Source: Inquilinus limosus DSM 16000
GTDB lineage: Bacteria > Pseudomonadota > Alphaproteobacteria > DSM-16000 > Inquilinaceae
NCBI RefSeq assembly: GCF_000423185.1
Contig: NZ_AUHM01000006.1
Span: forward strand, 248,001-312,000
DNA: 64,000 nucleotides
Reading direction: 5' to 3'
A model generated the notes under the pieces. The model did no database searches. It saw nothing but the letters and a program-made list of their open reading frames with translations, and had not been told where the DNA came from. The stretch's first letter is position 1, and every line of letters begins with the position of its first letter. Positions 54,733-64,000 of the stretch are shown here, piece after piece. A program made the position numbers and the translations under genes.

Positions 54733-55458
54733 TCATGCCGCTTGCTGGCCCGACTGGTGCCGCGATCCGGCGGCCGCGAGAAGCGCCAACCTGATCTCCT
54801 GCAGCCGCGAGGGGCGGCCGTTCTCAGGCATGCCTTCGTCGGTCGCGACATCGGCCAGGTATTCGGTCCAGACCGCGTCCGCCAGGTCTTCGGGCGCCGT
54901 CTTGGAGGAGCGAGGTGATGCAGCCGCCGGCAGCGACGGCGGCCGGAGGGACTCCCACCAAGTGTCGTTCGCCGCGGAAACGCTCTCGGCTGCGCCGTAG
55001 CCGCTGTGCAGCCAGACGAGCCAGGCCTGGTTCGGGATCGGGTCGAAGCGGATCGCCCCGGGTCCGGCCGCCGGCCGGGTGTCGGCGGCCGCCTTCGGCC
55101 GGCGCTCGTCATGGACGACATAGGACAGGCCCTGCCGTTCGGCATAGGCGACGGCGGATTGCAGGCTCGGGAAGCGGAGCTCGATCTGCGGCAGCGGGTC
55201 GTCCCCCGCGGTCCAGCCCATCAGCGGCTCGACCCGGCCGGGCGTCCGCCGGTCGAAGACGAGCCGCCACTCCCGCGTGCCGGCGCGGCCCGAGGTCGTT
55301 GCCGACCGGGCCGGGCGGACAATGTGGGCGACGGCGTCCCGCGGGAATCTCGTGCGGCCGTCGGCCTGCCGAACCCGGCGGTTGTCGTTGTCCGGCCGGA
55401 GATCGGTCACCGCGGCCGGAAGCTCGGGCTGGATCTCATACGCTTGGAGCGTGTCCAT
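54733..55458 (-). CDS. Orphan NDUFS4-like (ETC complex I subunit region) protein
   Basis: 241 residues. A central domain (about residues 60-118) has 'WRLVFDRRTPGRVEPLMGW', 'DPLPQIELRFPSLQSAVAYA' and 'ERQGLSYVV', which follow the conserved pattern of the complex I accessory subunit NDUFS4 family (PF04800). Around it are low-complexity N- and C-terminal regions; the family member of complex I is usually about 100 residues, so this one is extended. No nuo genes are near. Neighbours are Hsp20 and small stress-type genes, so a stress-related role is possible, but that is inference. Confidence 0.75.
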   Translation of the reverse strand: MDTLQAYEIQPELPAAVTDLRPDNDNRRVRQADGRTRFPRDAVAHIVRPARSATTSGRAGTREWRLVFDRRTPGRVEPLMGWTAGDDPLPQIELRFPSLQSAVAYAERQGLSYVVHDERRPKAAADTRPAAGPGAIRFDPIPNQAWLVWLHSGYGAAESVSAANDTWWESLRPPSLPAAASPRSSKTAPEDLADAVWTEYLADVATDEGMPENGRPSRLQEIRLALLAAAGSRHQSGQQAA

Positions 55459-55506
55459 CGCAGGCTCTCCCCTGGTCTGTGACGGATGTCGGAAACGACG
55501 GAGCAG

Positions 55507-55531
55507 CGGCGCCGGGCCAGTCCCGGCGCCG
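55507..55531 (-). terminator. Hairpin after the Hsp20 gene
   Basis: CGGCGCCGGG (55507-55516) and CCCGGCGCCG (55522-55531) form a perfect 10-bp stem with 5-nt loop, located between the Hsp20 stop and the NDUFS4-like start. It may end or attenuate transcription. Confidence 0.55.
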
Positions 55532-55552
55532 TGTCTTTCGGGTGCGGCGGCG

Positions 55553-56029
55553 TCAGGCCACCTTCTTGCCGGCTTCGATCTGCGGCGTCTCGGCCTTCGG
55601 CAGGGCGGTGCCGCGCGAGATCTCGATCCGGCGCGGCCGCATCTCCTCCGGCAGCTCGCGCTTGAGGTCGATCGTCAGCAGGCCGTTCACCAGGTTGGCG
55701 CCGACGACCTTGACGTGATCGGCCAGCTCGAAGCGGCGCTGGAACGCCCGGCCGGCGATGCCGCGGTACAGATACTGCGCGCCGTCCTCGCCCGACTTGG
55801 CGCCGCGCACGACCAGCACGTTCTGCTGCTGCGTGACGGTCAGCTCGTCCTGGGTGAAGCCGGCCACCGCCATGGCGATGCGGTAGTCGTCGTCGCCGGT
55901 CTTGACGATGTCATAGGACGGCCAGTTGTCGATCGGCTCGACCCGGCCGGCGGATTCGAGCAGGTCGAAGATGCGATCGAAGCCGATGCCCGACCGGAAC
56001 AGGGGGGAGAAGTCGAGGGTTGTCCTCAT
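55553..56029 (-). CDS. Hsp20/IbpA-type small heat-shock protein
   Basis: 158 residues from the ATG at 56029, preferred over one 6 bp upstream because GGAGG lies 8 nt before it. It begins 'MRTTLDFSPLFRSGIGFDRI', typical of rhizobial class A small heat-shock proteins. The alpha-crystallin domain spans residues 35-130 with 'YDIVKTGDDDYRIAMAVAGF' and the 'GLLTIDLKRELPEEMRPRRI' end containing the I-x-I-like tail motif ('RRIEI'). It acts as an ATP-independent holdase that prevents aggregation. The leader carries a ROSE-like thermometer. Confidence 0.93.
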   Translation of the reverse strand: MRTTLDFSPLFRSGIGFDRIFDLLESAGRVEPIDNWPSYDIVKTGDDDYRIAMAVAGFTQDELTVTQQQNVLVVRGAKSGEDGAQYLYRGIAGRAFQRRFELADHVKVVGANLVNGLLTIDLKRELPEEMRPRRIEISRGTALPKAETPQIEAGKKVA

Positions 56030-56035
56030 AGCCAT

Positions 56036-56056
56036 ATCCTCCGCATGAGCAACATG
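56036..56056 (-). promoter_or_regulatory. ROSE-like RNA thermometer hairpin over the Hsp20 ribosome binding site
   Basis: On the minus-strand transcript the leader ends UUGCUC-AUGC-GGAGGAU just before the start codon. UUGCU facing GGAGGAU is the conserved anti-Shine-Dalgarno pairing of ROSE elements, which melt at heat shock, as known for rhizobial small heat-shock genes. More GC-rich stems (two GGCGCC blocks) precede it, as expected for a multi-hairpin ROSE leader. Sequence match is good; folding was judged by eye only. Confidence 0.65.
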
Positions 56057-56139
56057 GATACGAGAGGGCGCCAGGATCGCGATGGAGCGGCCCGGCGCCT
56101 CCTGGACCGCCGGTCCCCGAATGGGCGACCGGTGATTGT

Positions 56140-56168
56140 TGATGTAGAACAACGGGTTGTGAGTTCAA
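56140..56168 (-). promoter_or_regulatory. Candidate sigma-32 (RpoH) promoter for hsp20
   Basis: On the minus strand CTTGAA (complement of 56163-56168) is followed after 16 nt by CTACAT (about 56141-56146), a fair match to alphaproteobacterial heat-shock promoters. It would give a leader of about 100 nt, enough for a ROSE element. Confidence 0.45.
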
Positions 56169-56193
56169 GAGGGCGACCATTGGGAGCACAGCG

Positions 56194-56418
56194 ATGAGCC
56201 TGACCGCAGAGGATGTCGCGACGGTCCTGGGGCCGGTCGAAGAGACGCTGGTGGCCGACATCATCCGCACCGGCGCGAGCCGGGAGGAGTTGGTCCAGGC
56301 CTGGGCGTGGGTCAGCAGCGACGAGGCGATGATCGGCGACGGCCGGCCGCTGCCGAGCGGCAGGGTCGCCGCCCTGGTCGAGCTGCTCGCGCCCGAGGAG
56401 GAGGAGCCGGAGGCCTGA
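56194..56418 (+). CDS. Small hypothetical protein
   Basis: 74 residues, acidic, predicted helical ('TAEDVATVLGPVEETLVADI', 'ELVQAWAWVSSDEAMI'), ending in a glutamate-rich tail. GGGAG lies 8 bp before the ATG, and codon use is that of the neighbours. It is divergent from Hsp20. Proteins of this size and pattern are commonly annotated as hypothetical in Rhodospirillales and Rhizobiales. No function can be inferred beyond possible stress context. Confidence 0.7.
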   Translation: MSLTAEDVATVLGPVEETLVADIIRTGASREELVQAWAWVSSDEAMIGDGRPLPSGRVAALVELLAPEEEEPEA

Positions 56419-56433
56419 TGGCGGCCTCCCGGC

Positions 56434-58650
56434 TCAGCTCCGCGACAGGACCCGGATCGGCCCGCTGCGGTCCAGCGCATCGACCACCACATGCGGGCCG
56501 GACCGGCGCAGGGCGACGTCGACCGCCGCCCCGTCGATCGCCAGGTTGCGCAGCAGGACCTCGTCGAGGAAGGCCGGCAGGACCGGCTGGTCGAAGGTCA
56601 CGCTGAACTCGTCCGGATCGAAGCCGAGACCGAGGCAGGCCTGCAGCATGAACAGCGGCGCGGCCGCGGCCCAGGCCTGCGGCATGCAGGCGACGGGGTA
56701 GAAGGTCGGCCCGCGGGTCCGCTGCCGCGGGAAGCCGCAGAACAGCTCCGGCAGGCGGCGCAGGTCGATATAGGTCGAGGCGGCGAACAGCCCCTCGAAG
56801 ATCCGCGCCGCCTCGGCCCGGAAGCCGTAGCGCGCCAAGCCCGCGGCAATCAGCGCGTTGTCGTGCGGCCAGACCGAGCCGTTGTGATAGCTCATCGGGT
56901 TGTAGCGGGCCTCGCTCGAGGCGATGGTGCGCACGCCCCAGCCGCAGAAGGACGAGGCGTCCATCAGTGTCCGGGCCACGACGGCCGCCCGCTCGGGATA
57001 GGCGATGCCGGTCAGGAGGGCATGGCCGGCGTTCGAGCTGCGCACCCGGCAGGGCCGCTTGTCGCCGTCGAGCGCCAGCACATAGGTGCCGAGGGCATCG
57101 TCGAAGAACCGCGCGTCGAACGCCGTCCGCAGCGCCACGGCCCGCCCGTCATAATCCGCCGCGCGGTCCGGACGGCCCAGCCGGCGGGCGACCTCCGCCG
57201 CCGCCTGCCAGGCACCGTAGACATAGGCCTGGACCTCGGCCAGGGCGATCGGGCCGCGCGCCAGCGTGCCGTCGCGATGGAAGACGGAATCGTGGCTGTC
57301 CTTCCAGCCCTGGTTGGCCAAGCCTTCGGCGGTGCGGCGGCCGTATTCGACGAAGCCGTCGCCGTCGCGGTCGCCATAGGTCTCGATCCAGCCGAGCGCC
57401 GCCTCGATGCTGGGCCACAGCCGCCGCAGCGTGACCACGTCGCCGGTGCGCCGCAGATAGGCCCCGGCCAGCATGACGAAGAGCGGGGTGGAATCGATGC
57501 TGCCGTAATAGCGGCGGAACGGCACCTCGCCGAGCTCGGCCATCTCGCCGCGCCGGACCTCGTGCAGGATCTTGCCGGGCTCGGCGTCCGCGGCGTCATC
57601 CAGCGCCGTCGCCTGGTTCGCGGCGAGATGGCCCAGCACGCCGCGGGCGATGGCGGGGTCGAGCCACAGGGTCTCCAGCGCCGTGATCAGGGCGTCGCGG
57701 CCGAAGACGGTGCTGAACCAGGGAATGCCGGCATAGGGGTACGGCCCTTCCGGCGTGTCCGTGATCAGCATGTAGAGGTCGGAGACGCTGCGGCGCACGG
57801 CCTCGTTGAAGATCTCGTTCGAGCCGGCGATCGACGCGGCCCGCGAGGAGGAGGCGCGAAGGGCGCGGCGGGCGTCGCGCAGGCCGGCGAAGAACGCCCG
57901 GCTCGACGGATGGCGGCGGGGCTGGTCCTCGCCGCAGCGGATCTCGAGGAACAGCGGCCGCGTCTCCTTCGGGCCGAGCTCGAAGGTGAAGCGGGCGCTG
58001 CCGCCGGTGAGCTCGGCCGGCGCCGGGTCGAAGGCCAGGGCCGTGGTCCGGGTCCGCCGGTCCAGCCCGGTGTAGCGGAGCACGACGCGGTCGGCGCCGA
58101 TCTCCGGCTCGTGCAGCCGGCCCCGGACCTCCCGCTGCGCGCCGCGCACCTCGAACAGGTCGGCGAAATCGGCCTCGAAGACGATCTCGATCGAGACGCG
58201 CTGCGGTCGGTCGTCGAAGTTCCGGACCGCCAGCCGCTCGAAGCAGGTGGCGTTCCACAGAAAGCGCGACCGGCGCAGATGGATCAGGTCGTGGCCGAGC
58301 AGCAGCCGGCCGGCCGGGTCGAACAGGTCGGGGTTGGTGAGGTCGCAGGTGAGGGCGGCGTTGTCGTCGCGCAGCGTCGAGCTGAGCAGCATCGGCCGCG
58401 CGCCGTCGATCGTGAGGTAGAGATGCGACAGGTGCCGCGTGTCGCGATGGAAGATCCCTTCGGGGCTGCCCGGGCCGGACAGCGCATCGCCATTGTGGTC
58501 GAACACCGCGAAGGTGTCGCCGTGCTTCAGCGTCCGGGGCCGCCGTTCCTGCAGGGAGGCGGCGGCCGGGATGAAGAACTGGGCGATCGGGGTGCGGTGG
58601 GAGCTGGGGGCTGGAGTATGGGGGATGGTCTCGGCGCTCACCCTGTGCAT
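56434..58650 (-). CDS. Amylo-alpha-1,6-glucosidase-like glycogen debranching enzyme
   Basis: 738 residues. An N-terminal beta-sandwich (about residues 35-240, 'DTFAVFDHNGDALSGPGSPE', 'GIFHRDTRHLSHLYL') is followed by an (alpha/alpha)6-barrel with 'AGIPWFSTVFGRDALITALE', which carries the acidic substrate-binding residues, and 'NPMSYHNGSVWPHDNALIAA' further on. This fits bacterial COG3408 debranching-type glucosidases, often used on glycogen or on secreted glucans. It is the last gene of the minus-strand alpha-glucan group, 181 bp after GlgB. Confidence 0.88.
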   Translation of the reverse strand: MHRVSAETIPHTPAPSSHRTPIAQFFIPAAASLQERRPRTLKHGDTFAVFDHNGDALSGPGSPEGIFHRDTRHLSHLYLTIDGARPMLLSSTLRDDNAALTCDLTNPDLFDPAGRLLLGHDLIHLRRSRFLWNATCFERLAVRNFDDRPQRVSIEIVFEADFADLFEVRGAQREVRGRLHEPEIGADRVVLRYTGLDRRTRTTALAFDPAPAELTGGSARFTFELGPKETRPLFLEIRCGEDQPRRHPSSRAFFAGLRDARRALRASSSRAASIAGSNEIFNEAVRRSVSDLYMLITDTPEGPYPYAGIPWFSTVFGRDALITALETLWLDPAIARGVLGHLAANQATALDDAADAEPGKILHEVRRGEMAELGEVPFRRYYGSIDSTPLFVMLAGAYLRRTGDVVTLRRLWPSIEAALGWIETYGDRDGDGFVEYGRRTAEGLANQGWKDSHDSVFHRDGTLARGPIALAEVQAYVYGAWQAAAEVARRLGRPDRAADYDGRAVALRTAFDARFFDDALGTYVLALDGDKRPCRVRSSNAGHALLTGIAYPERAAVVARTLMDASSFCGWGVRTIASSEARYNPMSYHNGSVWPHDNALIAAGLARYGFRAEAARIFEGLFAASTYIDLRRLPELFCGFPRQRTRGPTFYPVACMPQAWAAAAPLFMLQACLGLGFDPDEFSVTFDQPVLPAFLDEVLLRNLAIDGAAVDVALRRSGPHVVVDALDRSGPIRVLSRS

Positions 58651-58708
58651 CGCCGAACTCTCTCCGTCGTTTCCAGAATCAGGCGGTCAGCGTCGGTCGC
58701 GGCAGCCT

Positions 58709-58728
58709 GCCGGGGCGCGCGCCCCGGC
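58709..58728 (-). terminator. 20-bp GC palindrome downstream of GlgB
   Basis: GCCGGGGCGC (58709-58718) is directly followed by its exact complement (58719-58728). It lies between the GlgB stop and the debranching-enzyme start and may terminate or attenuate the trehalose/glycogen transcript. A hairpin would need to open its centre for a loop. Confidence 0.45.
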
Positions 58729-58831
58729 GCCACGAAAAGCCAACTAAGCAGCCTCGTCCTTTGGTCAAGGGCTCGTCGGGACGGAAATCCTCGTCCGGGG
58801 CAAATTGTCGCCCGCCAGCAACAGCGGCCAA

Positions 58832-61019
58832 TCAGGCCGCCTCGGCCCGCAGCATCACGGTGGACAGGGGCGGCAGCGACAGCATGATCTCGCTGCCATC
58901 GCGGGCATCGCCGAGGACCACGGGATCGGGGGCGACGATCCCGCCGCCGCCATAGACCCGGGCATCGGTGTTCAGGATCTCGCGCCACGGCCCCGGATGC
59001 GGCACGACCATGCGGTATTCCGGCCGGGGCACCGGGGTGAAGTTGCACACCGCCAGGACCGGCCGGTCGCCATCCGCGCCCCGGCGCAGATAGGCGAAGA
59101 CGCTGGCCTCGGCATCGTCGACCACGGTCCAGGTGAAGCCGGACGGCTCGGCGTCGCGGCGGTGCAGGGCCGGCTCGGCGCGGTAGATGCGGTTGAGGTC
59201 GCGGACCAGGCGCTGCACCCCGCGATGCAGCGGGTCGTCGAGCAGGTGCCAGTCGAGCTGGGCGTCGTGGTTCCATTCCCGCTCCTGGCCGAACTCCCCG
59301 CCCATGAACAGCAACTTCTTGCCCGGCGAGCTCCACATGAAGCCGAAATAGGCGCGGAGATTGGCGAAGCGCTGGGCCGTGTCGCCCGGCATGCGGCCGA
59401 GCAGCGATCGCTTGCCGTAGACGACCTCGTCATGCGACAGCGGCAGCACGAAGCGTTCGGTGAAGGCGTAGAGCAGCCCGAAGGTCATCGCGTTGTGATG
59501 GTATTTGCGGTGGATCGGGTCGTGCGCCATGTAGCCGAGCGTGTCGTGCATCCAGCCCATGTTCCATTTGTAGGAAAAGCCCAGGCCGCCCGCCGCCGGC
59601 GGGGCGGTGACGCCGGGCCAGGCGGTCGATTCCTCGGCGATCACCACGGCGCCGGGATGCCGCTCGGCCACCAGCGTGTTCAGGGCGCGCAGGAAGGCGA
59701 TGGCCTCCAGATTCTCGCGCCCGCCATGGATGTTGGGGGTCCATTCGCCCGGGCCGCGACTGTAGTCGCGGTAGAGCAGGGAGGCGACGGCGTCCACGCG
59801 CAGCCCGTCGACATGGTAGCGGTCGAGCCATTCCAGCGCGCTGGCCAGCAGGAAGGCGGCGACCTCGGCGCGGCCGAGATTGTAGATCCAGGTGTTCCAG
59901 TCGCGGTGGAAGCCCTCGCGCGGGTCCTCGTGCTCGTAGAGCGCAGTGCCGTCGAAGCGGTGCAGGCCGTGGGCGTCGTTGGGGAAATGCGCCGGCACCC
60001 AGTCGACCAGCACGCCGATGCCGGCGCGGTGGCAGGCGTCGACGAAGCGGGCGAAGGCTTCCGGCGGCCCGAAGCGGGCGGTCGGCGCGAACAGGCCGAG
60101 CGGCTGGTAGCCCCAGCTGCCGGTGAACGGATGCTCGGCGATCGGCAGCAGCTCGAGATGGGTGAAGCCCATGCCGGCGACATAGGGGACCATCCGCTCC
60201 CGCAGCCCGTCCCAGTCGAGCGGCCGGCCGTCCTCGCCGCGCAGCCAGGAGCCGGCGTGCAGCTCGTAGATCGAGACCGGGGCGGAGGCGGCCTGCCGGG
60301 CGGCGCGGCCCTTCATCCAATCTTCGTCGGTCCAGCGGAAGGGCAGGGGCAGCGGTACCACTGAGGCGGTGCGGGGCGGCGCCTCGGTCTCGCGGGCCAG
60401 CGGGTCGGCGCGCTGCGGCAGCAGATGGCCGTGCCGGTCCAAGAGCTCGAACTTGTAGAGCGCGCCGTCCGCCACGCGGGGGATGAACATCTCCCATACC
60501 CCGCCGTGGTGGCGCAGCCGCATCGGATGGCGCCGCCCGTCCCAGCTGTTGAACTCGCCGACCACCGAGACGCGGCTGGCGTTCGGAGCCCAGACGGCGA
60601 AGCGTGTGCCCTCGACCCCGTCGATCGTGACCACCCGGCTGCCCAGGCAGCGCCGCACCGCCTCCGGGTCGCCCGCGACGAGGGCGCGCAGGTCCGGCTC
60701 GTCCAGCAGCACCCCGAAGGCGTAGGGATCCTCGGTCTCCTGCACCGCGCCGCCGGGCCAGGCGATGCGCAGCAGATAGGGCTCGTCTTCGTTCAGCATG
60801 CCGGCGAACACCCCGGCCGGATGGACCGGCTCCAGCACCGCCAGGCGGCGCCCGTCCGACCGCGCCACCGCCTCGACCCGGTCGGCATTGGGCAGGCAGG
60901 CGCGGACCGCGATGCCGTCCCCGGTCGGATGGGGGCCGAGCACCGCGAAGGGGTCGCCATGGCGTCCCGCGGCGATCGCGTCGAGGGCGGCGGGATCGAG
61001 GCCGGTCGGCAGCGCGACA

Positions 61020-61027
<8 letters not shown>
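58832..61027 (-). CDS. glgB: 1,4-alpha-glucan branching enzyme
   Basis: 731 residues from the ATG at 61027, overlapping the upstream stop by 8 bp. An N-terminal carbohydrate-binding pair of beta-domains (residues 1-220) precedes the GH13 barrel. The four conserved regions are present: '[11 protein letters not shown]', '[12 protein letters not shown]' (nucleophile D), '[14 protein letters not shown]' (acid/base E) and '[11 protein letters not shown]'. The protein forms alpha-1,6 branches in glycogen. Coupling to the TreS-maltokinase gene fits the GlgE route from trehalose through maltose 1-phosphate to glycogen. Confidence 0.96.

Positions 61028-64000
<2,973 letters not shown>

Overview
The window is about 70% G+C, densely packed, and reads as chromosomal DNA of an alphaproteobacterium. 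The gene style (EcfG-era ECF sigma/anti-sigma pairs, class-A Hsp20, many Dpp-type ABC importers, TreS-maltokinase fusion, Gfo/Idh/MocA pairs) suggests Rhodospirillales, something like Inquilinus or Azospirillaceae. This placement is inferred from style and was not tested by a search. I saw no rRNA, tRNA, CRISPR array, insertion sequence, phage gene or origin.

Layout. 1-4.5 kb: end of a TTC38-like TPR gene, a small membrane protein, a TPP-dependent acetolactate-synthase-like enzyme, an OpgC membrane acyltransferase-like protein and a secreted YHS protein. 4.5-8.2 kb: an ECF sigma factor with its zinc-finger anti-sigma factor, divergent from a secreted metallo-beta-lactamase-fold hydrolase, a TPR lipoprotein-like exported protein and a DoxX protein; a perfect inverted repeat of a GGGAATAAA element lies between the two transcription units. 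8.2-18.5 kb: catabolic cluster 1, with two Gfo/Idh/MocA oxidoreductases, a GntR/FCD regulator, a complete Dpp-type importer and two dihydrodipicolinate-synthase-family lyases. 18.5-24.3 kb: a MocR-type regulator with four phased direct repeats upstream, and a 1342-residue RTX protein. 24.3-29.4 kb: a LuxR-type regulator, an unusual MBL-fold protein, a flavin monooxygenase, a DUF2783 protein and an MHS-type MFS permease, which together look like an aromatic-acid catabolic island.

29.6-41.2 kb: catabolic cluster 2. It holds a second complete Dpp-type importer, a D-2-hydroxyacid dehydrogenase, a class II aldolase, a GntR/FCD regulator, an acetylpolyamine-amidohydrolase-like deacetylase, a hydroxylysine-kinase-like phosphotransferase, an AGXT2L-like PLP phospho-lyase and an SDR. 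The same 16-bp operator-like sequence precedes both halves, so I read it as one GntR regulon. The proposed route is import, deacetylation, phosphorylation, then elimination of phosphate and ammonia. It is the best candidate here for an undescribed pathway.

41.2-48.4 kb: an exported SDR, a LysR regulator, a DUF4440 protein, a four-gene overlapping two-component array (NarL-type kinase and regulator, CHASE3 kinase, lone receiver) and a TerC protein. 48.4-54.5 kb: a dispersed palindromic repeat, a hypothetical protein, an OmpR-type two-component pair, and a beta-carbonic anhydrase with a SulP transporter (probable bicarbonate handling). 54.1-56.4 kb: a stress group with a receiver-only regulator, an NDUFS4-like orphan, Hsp20 with a ROSE-like RNA thermometer, and a small conserved-looking protein. 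56.4-64 kb: alpha-glucan and trehalose metabolism, with an amylo-alpha-1,6-glucosidase, GlgB and a TreS-maltokinase fusion running off the right edge.
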